This document shows positions 55,636 to 64,000 of a stretch of 64,000 nt of DNA, one piece after another (within the stretch, counting starts at the first letter, position 1; every line of letters starts with the position of its first letter). Below the pieces are notes generated by a model, which did no database searches, had not been told where the DNA came from, and was given only the letters and a program-made list of their open reading frames with translations. The DNA comes from Usnea hakonensis. Taxonomy: Eukaryota; Ascomycota; Lecanoromycetes; Lecanorales; Parmeliaceae. Made by a program: the position numbers and the translations under genes. The DNA is taken from assembly GCA_013423325.1 (NCBI GenBank), contig BLJB01000009.1, positions 1 through 64,000 of the forward strand. The letters are read 5' to 3'.

Positions 55636-56807
55636 CGATGAGGTTGGTGTGGGAGTTCTTTTTTGCTCGCTGAACGAGAGGAGAGTGCCGAGGACTCGGC
55701 AACATCCCTTAGACTCTTCGCATTCGACCTCCTTATGCTCAATCTGGGCGTGTTGAGCTTCACGTGCAAAACGAAATCAGGGTATATTAATTCAGAAAGG
55801 CGTGGCCAGCTGGATTGATTCTTCTGGTGAGACCGGGCAAGCGAGGCAAGGCTGGGCCAATAATAGAACACAAATGCACCCAGGTTGTAGATACGTTTTG
55901 GTAGACCCCACTAATACGCTGTTGTTTCCCGCAAGACACCTCCCCTCCGAGATTGCAGTCGGATAGAGTGGTGTCGTCGGATACTGGAGAGTGAGTGGAC
56001 AAAATCTTCCGCTCGTTGAACTCGCGTGTTTCTGAAGGTCTTCAGTTTGGGTGGGGCGCAGTTGGATGGATGGTAAGCGCTCAACTGAAAAGCGAGCCGC
56101 ATGCAAGGGTCTTGTGCATCATGTCATTGGTATTTGAGATAATCAGGAAGGTCAAAGAAGGTTATGTCGTGCGTGAGGAGCCGCGGCGAATCACTGCCAA
56201 AGTAGATGTTCGAAACGAGTGTATCAGATTTTTGGATACGCGACGCCGGCACACTCTACCGATTAGATAAGGAATCGAAGAGAAGCGCTCCAAGCTGCTC
56301 TCCGGTATATTGAAATAGCAATTAGCAATGTCCCTAGTAGTGGATGATTATGTATGATGACGAAGAAGACAAGTAATCGGAAAGATTCAGGTGGTCGGGA
56401 ATAGTAGCTCTGGAAGAAAAGTGGCTTTCAAGTTTGGCTCTTTGAGAAATGCACAGACCAGCTCTAGGTATGACTAGTAGTAGTACAGAGTGGGACTCAA
56501 CTTGCTGCAGTTGCCAAGCCTCGTCAGGCGGGGAGGAGATTGCCAAGACTCATCCAACTTACGCTAATCTACTTTGGGGAGGTATGCTAGTCTACTTACG
56601 CTAACGTCAAGTTTACCCGAGTATCGAATGTTGACATGCCTCGATCTGTTTTCATTACCGCAGATACACATTCGCATTGCTTTACAAGCGATCGAGATAC
56701 CTTCCATACTGCTGTTGAGTGAGATGTAAGCTTCAACAGAAAATGACAATTCAATCCTGACGCCACTCTTCTCGTTCGAGCGCGCGTTGCGCTTGGCCCC
56801 TGTCAGA
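55636..56807. promoter_or_regulatory. Bidirectional intergenic region between the F-box/LRR gene and SLX4
   Basis: 1.2 kb separates the two divergent start codons. The motif CTTACGCTAA occurs twice (about 56559 and 56596). Small frames of 60-110 codons on both strands have no recognisable domain. Confidence 0.45.
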
Positions 56808-59438
56808 ATGGCCATCACCGTGCTTTCCTCCTCCCCTTCCTGCTCGCCCATCGCAATCACCCCACCTCATGCGGCCACCGCGTTCATGTCTTCCTCACCG
56901 GGACTACCCTCGCCATCGCGGTTACTATTAGGTATGCGTCCGGGGCTTGTGAGTGGCAGCACCGTCACTCCGATCCCCACAGATGCTGTGAGGGGGTTTG
57001 CAAGCGCCTCGACATTACTGCGCAGATCGCGCCCAGTCGACAGTACCAATGGCTCCGGCATTCCGGTGAACTATGACGTGCAGAGTAGTGATCGACATAC
57101 GGAACAAGAGCCTAAGGATCTGGGGACCGACCAGAAGAAGCCACTCCCAGCATTCAAGAAGCCAAGAGTGATACCGGAGACGCATCTACGAGATATTCAG
57201 GAAAGGGATAACAGTGTTGCGACGGTCCCAACGGCCAATGTTGCTGAAGACGCCGACATTCTCGCCCCAAAGAAGAGCCGCAAGAAGAAAAGCAAAAATG
57301 ATAGCGAGTCCCAAACGACTATCAAGAAGGCCAAGGTTACCAAACCAGGCTCTGTGATCTCTCGGAAAAAAGCTGTCTGTTCAGTAAAGAAGGCAAAGGA
57401 GGTCGTTTCTGCCCATTTCCAACCTCCTGTCTCCACACAAGAGGAGGATCTGGCAGCCAAGAAAGAGTTCCGAGATCTGTGCTTAGAGAAGGCCATCACA
57501 AGGCGGAGAGAATGGACGCCCTGCGAAGACACGGCTCCTGATCCCGCTCTACAAAAGGACTCTGAGACCTCCGTTGACCCTGCCCTTTTTACTGACGTAC
57601 CCGTAGCGAACGACCCGCCCATTGCTGGCTTTGGCAATCTTTTGGGCGACTTTGGCTTCGCACAGAAAGAAGACAGCCTTGTCGTTATTAGTGAGAGCAC
57701 CCGCCAAGGGAACGGCGAGGCAATAGTGAAAAGAAGGAAGATCGAACTTGTGGATGGCGTTCCCGCGCCCCGCGTCTCTGAGGAGCCCAAGAGACGCAAG
57801 TCGCCCAAGAAGAAACCGCAAACCGTTACGGAGAAAGCAACTGCTCCTTTTGCAGCAGTAAGATCCATGGCTGCGCCATCGTTGCTGCAGTATTTTGGGA
57901 CTCCCACGACTGCATCAGTGGTTCCTGCAAGAGAGGCGACTGATAATTCCGACACGCCTGTGACTGTGGGACGGACATCACAGGTTAAAAAAACGGCAGT
58001 CCCCAAGCCAAAGACGAGCAAAGCGAAGAGAGCGGTCCAAAAGCAGCCCATTCTGCTTTCGCCAGAGTCCGCCATGAAAAATGCCGAAAATCAAGAGCTG
58101 ATCTTTGGCACTTCAAGTCAGCTTGTACGCGAGGAGTCACCAACCTTGATTAGAGATCTTCAGCAGGCTATGAAGGAATCAGAGTCAACGGTGGAGCAGA
58201 ACCAACCTACACTCAAAGGGTACGAGTTCCTAGATCTACCTTCGGGCAGGCCCAGGTCATCTAATGTGCGAGCCATACTGGCATCGAAAAGACTTTGGTC
58301 GGCGTCGTCCCGAGACATGGAAGGTTCCCTCATCGAGATGCCAAAGCCGATCCGCGCTATAACAGCGATGAAGATCAATTCCAAGATAGCAGATTCTTCA
58401 GAACCGAAGCTGAACACAGAAAGTGGCACTCTTTCGCAAGCTGGCGATCTTGTGTCAACAACCCCCAAGCTTAGTTCGAATGACGCTACAGAACTTCAGC
58501 AAGAATCGAACAACCCCGACCTGGTCATGCCACGGTCTGTCGCCGAAGCTGCTTTAAGGGCCCGCCCAAAAAGTAAGTCGCCTGTCAAGAAGAAGTCTTT
58601 AGCAAAGCCTTCAACAGATCAGATGCCCAATTATGAAGGGTTCACCGACATTCAGCTAAAAAAGCAGATTGCTTCTTACGGATTTAAACCTATCAAGAAA
58701 AGGGAGACCATGATTAAGCAGCTACAACGATGCTGGGAAAGCGAGAGGTCCCTCGCTCTTCAGGAGGTACCAGCCAACGTGAACCCTCCACAGCCCGCGG
58801 CCGATATAATCAGCACGGAAATGTTGAAACAAACTAGTCCTTCCAAGAAGAGAGGAAGGCCACCCAAAAGTTCCAACCTCGTCGCCGTGGCCGCTGGCGA
58901 AGCTGGTGATGTGCCGCCAAAAAAGCCCCGTGGACGCCCCAAGAAAGACCCAACAGACCCAACTACACCAACGCGAAAGCCAAAAAGGAAAGCAGTCCTG
59001 TCAGAGGCGTTAGTAGCAGCTGCAGATGACGAGATCTATGACTCGAGTCCGCCCACTCCATCTCCACCGCGTAGGCGGTCACCTCCAAAGTCGCCTGGTC
59101 AACTTCAGCTAAGTCAACCGCTCGAAACTCTGACCACTAAAGCTACGGCCGCAATCGAAGGCAAGGACCGAGCCCGTCTCTTTTCCCAAATAACCAAAGC
59201 AGTCACCACCTTTCCACCAACCCATGACGGCAAGAATCTGACTTGGTACGAGAAGATGTTGCTGTACGATCCTATTGTCCTAGAAGACCTTACGGTATGG
59301 TTAAACTCGGAAGGTCTTGGTAGGGTGGACGAGGACGACGAGGTATCGCCACAGATAGTCAAGGAGTGGTGTCATGAGAAAAGTATTTGCTGTGTTTGGA
59401 AGGAGAACCTAAGAGGTGGAACGAGAGGGAGGTGGTGA
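56808..59438 (+). CDS. SLX4: Structure-specific endonuclease subunit SLX4
   Basis: Single exon, 876 aa from the ATG at 56808; the open frame extends seven codons further upstream without an ATG. SLX4 is the scaffold that activates the SLX1 nuclease on branched DNA such as Holliday junctions and flaps, in the nucleus. The final 90 residues carry the diagnostic C-terminal domain: F-S-Q-I-T-K-A-V...W-Y-E-K-M-L-L-Y-D-P-I-V-L-E-D-L...W-L-N-S-E-G-L, then V-K-E-W-C-H-E-K-S-I-C-C-V-W-K-E-N-L-R-G. A SAP-like stretch (Y-E-G-F-T-D-I-Q-L-K-K-Q-I-A-S-Y-G) is near residue 620. Two AT-hook-like R-G-R-P-P/R-G-R-P-K motifs lie near 685-715. The N-terminal two thirds is Lys-rich and disordered, as in other fungi. 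Confidence 0.9.
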   Translation: MAITVLSSSPSCSPIAITPPHAATAFMSSSPGLPSPSRLLLGMRPGLVSGSTVTPIPTDAVRGFASASTLLRRSRPVDSTNGSGIPVNYDVQSSDRHTEQEPKDLGTDQKKPLPAFKKPRVIPETHLRDIQERDNSVATVPTANVAEDADILAPKKSRKKKSKNDSESQTTIKKAKVTKPGSVISRKKAVCSVKKAKEVVSAHFQPPVSTQEEDLAAKKEFRDLCLEKAITRRREWTPCEDTAPDPALQKDSETSVDPALFTDVPVANDPPIAGFGNLLGDFGFAQKEDSLVVISESTRQGNGEAIVKRRKIELVDGVPAPRVSEEPKRRKSPKKKPQTVTEKATAPFAAVRSMAAPSLLQYFGTPTTASVVPAREATDNSDTPVTVGRTSQVKKTAVPKPKTSKAKRAVQKQPILLSPESAMKNAENQELIFGTSSQLVREESPTLIRDLQQAMKESESTVEQNQPTLKGYEFLDLPSGRPRSSNVRAILASKRLWSASSRDMEGSLIEMPKPIRAITAMKINSKIADSSEPKLNTESGTLSQAGDLVSTTPKLSSNDATELQQESNNPDLVMPRSVAEAALRARPKSKSPVKKKSLAKPSTDQMPNYEGFTDIQLKKQIASYGFKPIKKRETMIKQLQRCWESERSLALQEVPANVNPPQPAADIISTEMLKQTSPSKKRGRPPKSSNLVAVAAGEAGDVPPKKPRGRPKKDPTDPTTPTRKPKRKAVLSEALVAAADDEIYDSSPPTPSPPRRRSPPKSPGQLQLSQPLETLTTKATAAIEGKDRARLFSQITKAVTTFPPTHDGKNLTWYEKMLLYDPIVLEDLTVWLNSEGLGRVDEDDEVSPQIVKEWCHEKSICCVWKENLRGGTRGRW

Positions 59439-59705
59439 TCAGCAGCGTTGTAGGCAAGAGTGCCTTATTTGAGGAGAACTGGCAGGTAGCGCATGAGCTC
59501 CCCTTGGGCCTGGGTGTATGAGAAAATGCATTTCAAAGCACAACGAGTGTGTTTGTCTCTTGAATCTTGTTGTTCACAAAGTAAGTCTCAGCACGGCCCA
59601 ATAGCCGTCCACACGTAGAGATGCTATGAACCCTCCTCCCAATAAAATCCCTCCAACTCGATCCCTGTCCCAGAATACAAAATCATCCCCAAACTCCAAA
59701 ACCCA

Positions 59706-60526
59706 TCACCCCGCCCCCCTCAAAGCCATCACCCCCAAAATCGCAACCTCCAACTCCTTCCTCTCCTCCTCACCCCCATCCCCTACTCCCCCCCCATCCC
59801 CACTACCACTCCCCTTCCCCCCTCCACCCCCCAGTCTATAAACCTTCCTAATCCTCCCCACATCCGCCATCTCCACCAACATCTCATCGCAGAACGCGAC
59901 ATTCCTGCCTTTTACACAAGTCTGTAAGTGCGCGGCGACGGACGAGCGGGTGATGAGCGGGGAGGTGGAGAGCTTAATAGCGAGGAGGTTTGTGGTAGTG
60001 GGGGTGAGGCCGAAGGTGGAGAGGGAGTGGGATATCTAATGGGGATATATATATGGTCAGTGGTGAAGGGGAAAGAAAGAGGGGAAAAGCGGGGGGGGGA
60101 AGTCGTACATTGTTATTCATCCCCAACCCGCACACAATCTCACTATGCACATTCCTCGTCCTCAACCGGCCCATCAGATAATCATTCGCGGCTCGAAACA
60201 CGGCCGCTAGTACGTGTGTCGTGGAGAGGATCTAGAGTAGAAAAGCGCAGCCAGAACCCATCGTTAATAACCATAGTACATCACACACTTCTCTCCCCTT
60301 TCCCCTCCGCCCCCAAACAAGCATCATAACAACAACAACAAGAAGGGCCAAAAGAAGAACGCACCACACTACCATCAATAAACGCATATTCAAACTCCGC
60401 ATTCCCAGCCAGCAATTGCTCCCGCAGAAACTTTGCGTTTTGCAAGTCCTTGTAGAGGGCGACGTGGACGGCGAGATCGGGGGGGAGGTGGGCGAGGTGG
60501 AGGGTTTGGAGGGTGGGGGAAGCCAT
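59706..60526 (-). CDS. CGI121: EKC/KEOPS complex subunit CGI121 (TPRKB homologue)
   Basis: Three exons: 60365-60526, intron 60232-60364; 60109-60231, intron 60036-60108; 59706-60035. 204 aa. KEOPS makes the threonylcarbamoyl group on A37 of ANN-decoding tRNAs, and Cgi121 binds the kinase Bud32 and the tRNA 3' end. Family blocks are clear: A-L-Y-K-D-L-Q-N-A-K-F-L-R-E-Q-L-L, E-Y-A-F-I-D-G-S-V joined to I-L-S-T-T-H-V-L-A-A-V-F-R-A, M-G-R-L-R-T-R-N-V-H-S-E-I-V, L-G-M-N-N-N joined to I-S-H-S-L-S-T-F-G, and a C-terminal L-E-V-A-I-L-G-V-M-A-L-R-G. A Gly-rich insertion of about 25 residues, from a G-rich tract (59765-59835), precedes the last strand and is unusual. The gene is convergent with SLX4, with stops about 270 bases apart. 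Confidence 0.9.
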
Positions 60527-61198
60527 GGTTTGAGGGGGGTTGGTGAGGGATGGGGGTAGGGTAGGGTAGGGTATACAAGGTACGGACTCGTGCTCGTGCT
60601 TCTTGACCTGAGGTTTTGATATTGTGGGGTAGGGGAGTGGAGAGTGGGGGAAGCGGGGGAAGCGCGGTATTGGATTCTAGAGTATTAAAGTAAAGTAAGT
60701 AGGGGATTTTTTCGAAGGGTCCGAGGCGTTATAGAATAATACTTCTTGTAGGTGGGGTTGGGTAAGGGGTGATGGGTGAGGTGGGCATACAGAGAGAGTA
60801 TGATTTGAATTGCAATTCTATTGAATCTTGATAAATTTCTATACAATTCAATTCAATTCAGACAGACACGTCCACCAATCGCTGTATGGCATTGACCACT
60901 TTCATGCTCATTTCACTAAATCGATGTGAATGTGACAAAGTGCAGGCCGGTTTCTTTAGGCGCCGTGAAACGTAATGCTATTGCTCATAGCAAGGCGTGT
61001 ATACATACATATAGTCTATGAGTTTTCGTATGGAACCAACATCATAAGCGTACCTCAAGAAAACCCTAATCCCAACAAATCTCCATTGCCATGCTTCTTT
61101 GGGGTATAATGTTCCCTAATCCCCTTCTATAGTCTAATGACCAAAAAGATGATACTCGCTTTTGCGTGTCCACACAGATGCAGCCATTCCGGTCCCAT
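60527..61198. other. Intergenic, CGI121 promoter side
   Basis: It contains the G-run repeat at 60552-60571 close to the CGI121 start and an AATTCAATTC-type AT-rich stretch at about 60800-60860. It is otherwise featureless up to the end of the transcription-factor gene. Confidence 0.5.
60552..60571 (+). repeat. GGGTA repeat with four G-runs
   Basis: Three or more direct GGGTA units give four runs of at least three Gs separated by TA, which meets the pattern for an intramolecular G-quadruplex. It also resembles telomeric TTAGGG-type DNA. It lies about 25-45 bases upstream of the minus-strand CGI121 ATG, so the transcript would be C-rich here. Confidence 0.85.
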
Positions 61199-64000
61199 TC
61201 ACCCCGCCGCTCCACTATTAAAGGCACTAAACGGCCACATATGCGCCGTAGCTTCGTCGAGAGTATTCCCATGCTGAATATCGACACCCGAATGTATAGT
61301 CGGCGCTGCATTTCCTTCGCCCCGGCCGCCAAGTTGCATGAGCGCCGAAGCAGAATTGATGTATTCAGACCCTGGCTCGAGATTAGATGCCATGTCTCCT
61401 GCCCAGGTTCGCCAGGAAGAGGGGCTTCCTGGGCTGTGGAAGTTGGTGTACGTATTGGTTTGAGGAAAATTTTGGGTATGTTGCGCAGCTTGGTTGGGAT
61501 AGGCGTTCATATATGCATTTGCAGCGGCAGCAGTTGCTGGAAGCGCGGACTGATATGTAGAGGGACTACTTCCGTATGTTGAGTTGTAATTATATGCGGC
61601 ATGATTCGGGAAGACTTGAGGAGGGCGGATGGTCTCACTGGCGTTGGGTGCAGCAATATACAGATTCCCTATAGCATTGGCATGAGCTTGGCTATTCACT
61701 ACGCCGTGAGGAGTGGTGTAAGTCTCGTAAACATTGGTTTGGCCGGATGTACCGGACATATGCGTTGGAGTCACCGTTCTGCTGATAGAATCAAATTGAT
61801 CGTCGGCGGGAACAGGAAAGGATTGAACATTTGTCGACAGGTGATGGGCAAGACGGTTTAGTGTGTTATCAACAGGGACACGAACTGTATCTTGAAGGCG
61901 TACGCCGGAACCTACTCATGCGTGAGTCTTGACAAAAGTTCAGTAGGACTGACGTATACATACCGAGTAAATCACTCATGTCACCAATTATACTGAGCCA
62001 CGAATCCATCTCGTCCCTTAATGCAGCCAAAGTGACAGGAGTCATCTGATCTCTCCGTTCCCAATGACCGAACAAGCTCGTTGCAACTGCAAGAATATAA
62101 AGCGCGGTGGTTTGCCAGGTTCCATCCAAGCTCATGTATCTCTGGACCTGCTTCACGTGATAGAGCATCTTCTGCGAGATATCCATGCAAATAGTGAGGT
62201 TCTCACTGTTGAATTCGGTAGACGTGGACAGCGATAACGACGGATGACGGAGAAGCAGACGGGCATGCAATCCCCATATGGCCAAATATTGACACTGGAC
62301 TCGGCCCAGCTCATCATCAGAAGCGGATTCCTCCCTTAGTTCTCGAGGCCACTGATCCATCCAGTCACGTATACGCCTTTCCAACCTCCGCACTGTATTG
62401 ACATAGTTGTGCGGCGATCGCTTTACGGCGTAGATGTTGCTGTAGAGGTCCATATAAATGGGTATCATGGCTGAGGCTTGACGTCCGACAAGGAAATTGC
62501 ACCTTCCAGATCTTGAGGTATCTATCCCAGACTCACTGATAAGATCGTCGTCGATGGCTTCATAGAGCTCGACATCCCAGTCATCGGATCGCAAGGCCAT
62601 TGGACGTCCAAGATTCCCGGCTACTATGACATGGATCACAAGAATGGACCAGAACACCCGTTTTCTAAGCTCAATCTCCAGTATACTTCGTTCGGTAGAT
62701 GGAGCCCAGCGTTTCGCAGAACGATGCAGCCCCAACTCGATGGCCAGATTGAGGACAATGCTCGTAATCATCCAACAAGCTCCAGGCTTCGGAAGGTTCC
62801 TTATGTGCAAACAGAGCATAGTCATCGCCTGTATGTCGGCTAGAGTATGGCTAGCCACCAACTGAGCAAAGAACCGCAAAGCGTAGTGGTAGTGGAAATT
62901 CGAAGACTGGTTCAATTCTGCCTGATGGTCGGCGTTTTTGGGAGCGCGTGCGGCATACTGACAGTACATAATAGCAAACATTGTATGTACCATGACAGTC
63001 TCAGCGATGGTTGGCTGGAAAGTTGGGTCATCGTAGATTCGTGTGAGCTGTTTAGCATGAGCAATGCAGAGGCACTATAGTTGAAGTGAAGAAACTTACT
63101 GTAGCCATGAAGCTCGGCTTGTGTATGACCGGTAGGTATGGATTAGTCACTCTGAAATAAACATGGGCGTAGTTGAGTCCTTCACTTCTAGGAGGAAGCT
63201 CGACTTTGCTGAGTTTCGGACTCAAACCAAAGGCGGTCTGGACAAAAGCCCTGTATGACTTGTTGTAGACCGGCTGCGCGTTTCCAGAGGGGGTAGGGTC
63301 GGGCTCGTCAAGGTCCGCGGACATATAATTGGCAAGATCAATTTCCATCCCTAAAACATTCATCGAAGTGCCTCGTATGGAGCTTAGAAGGGAATTGCCT
63401 GTTGATACACCTAGGTAGTTGTTGCCGGCCAGACCACTGCGGAATTCCGGAAGGCGGCTCGGTGCTTCCTCCACTGATGTTGTCCTGTTACCCACATTTC
63501 CGTCAAAAGAACCTCCACGATAATCCGTATCTCTTGTTCCTCTGCCATTAGGATCCCATGCCGAACGGTTTCCTGCCCTCTGCTCCTCGTGCCATTGCAC
63601 TAGCGGTGCGGTCGCGGAGTCCTCGTACTTGATCTTCGGTTCGATGTCCGGGACATCCTCCCCCAAGGATTCAAGCCGACCCTGTAGCAAGTGGTTGTAG
63701 CTCTCGAGCTCCTCAAGCCGACGCTCGAGGCTCTGAACATATCCGCGAACTGTGGCTTTTCCTGTGATTCGATCGGTTGTCTTGCATTCTGATTGGTTTT
63801 GCAGGCACGGAGCACAGCCATTCATGTTATCATCACAACGCATCTTCCGGACCTGCAGTGAAGTCGTCAGCTACAACGGTCTTCTGGCAAGCATTATGTA
63901 TGCAGGCCTTACCCTGCAGCGGTCACACGCCTGACCGGTCCGATTGGAGGCACTGATCTTCTTCTTGACATCTTGGGAATAGTCGGCAGCAGTGGCATCT
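61199..64000 (-). CDS. Zn2Cys6 fungal transcription factor, N-terminus beyond the right edge
   Basis: Visible exons: 63913-64000 (partial), 63100-63852, 61964-63047, 61199-61911, with introns 63853-63912, 63048-63099 and 61912-61963. About 879 residues are seen. The binuclear zinc cluster is split by the first visible intron: C-D-R-C-R before it, then V-R-K-M-R-C-D...C-A-P-C...C-K-T after it. All six Cys are present. A leucine-rich coiled coil follows (V-Q-S-L-E-R-R-L-E-E-L-E). The middle is the fungal-specific transcription factor domain, with a Y-H-Y-A-L-R-F...L-x-H-I-R-N-L-P-K-P-G-A-C-W segment and G-L-H-R. The C-terminus is Ala/Asn/Gln/Tyr-rich, suggesting an activation region. Regulated pathway unknown. 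Confidence 0.9.

Noticed and set aside
57197..58075. 292-codon minus-strand frame inside SLX4
   Set aside because: It is antisense to the SLX4 coding sequence. Lys-rich coding strands create long Phe/Leu/Ser-rich antisense frames. No membrane-protein family is recognised.
28807..64000. A secondary-metabolite or other metabolic gene cluster
   Set aside because: No PKS, NRPS, terpene synthase, P450 or tailoring enzyme occurs in the window. The MFS and Zn2Cys6 genes are far apart and lie among housekeeping genes.

Overview
The window looks like nuclear DNA of a filamentous ascomycete, most likely a leotiomycete (Helotiales-like). The lineage is an inference from gene content and protein style. 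The evidence for a fungus is direct: short introns (46-133 nt) with GT...AG ends and CTGAC/CTAAC-type branch sites, fungal-only families (HET, Zn2Cys6 factor, fungal rhodopsin-like 7TM, ULD/ankyrin protein), and retrotransposon copies carrying the C-to-T at CpA scars of repeat-induced point mutation (RIP). Spliced models below were built by eye. In each one the exon lengths sum to a multiple of three.

Layout. (1) 1-3.9 kb: two RIP-wrecked LTR retrotransposon pieces on the minus strand, a Ty3/gypsy gag-protease and a Ty1/copia gag-protease, separated by a short stretch without RIP scars. (2) 4.8-17 kb: accessory genes. These are a secreted repeat-module surface protein, a HET-domain protein, the stump of a short-chain dehydrogenase, and a large ULD/zinc-ribbon/ankyrin protein. 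(3) 17.5-29.3 kb: mostly housekeeping genes, namely a glycogen-binding (AMPK-beta CBM) protein, RPB2, an MFS transporter, a RING protein with a Gly-Asp repeat, and a small basic protein. (4) 30.7-48.2 kb: a decaying accessory block with a fungal-rhodopsin gene stopped by a single TGA, internally deleted gypsy fragments, two related remnants of an unrecognised gene, a tandem repeat, and one large intact gene of unknown function (1102 aa). (5) 48.2-64 kb: compact housekeeping block with an M28 glutamate-carboxypeptidase-like protein, a mitochondrial BAX-inhibitor/GHITM protein, a protein joining two cyclic-nucleotide-binding domains to an F-box and LRRs, SLX4, the KEOPS subunit CGI121, and a Zn2Cys6 transcription factor cut by the right edge.

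The genes do not form a metabolic cluster. The picture is conserved core genes interrupted by TE-rich islands that hold self/non-self-type (HET, ankyrin/ULD) and unknown lineage-restricted genes. The best candidates for something undescribed are the 1102-aa protein at 41.6-45.1 kb, with a cysteine-rich tail just out of frame, and the degraded gene family with copies at about 35 and 40 kb. No tRNA, rRNA or CRISPR array was recognised.
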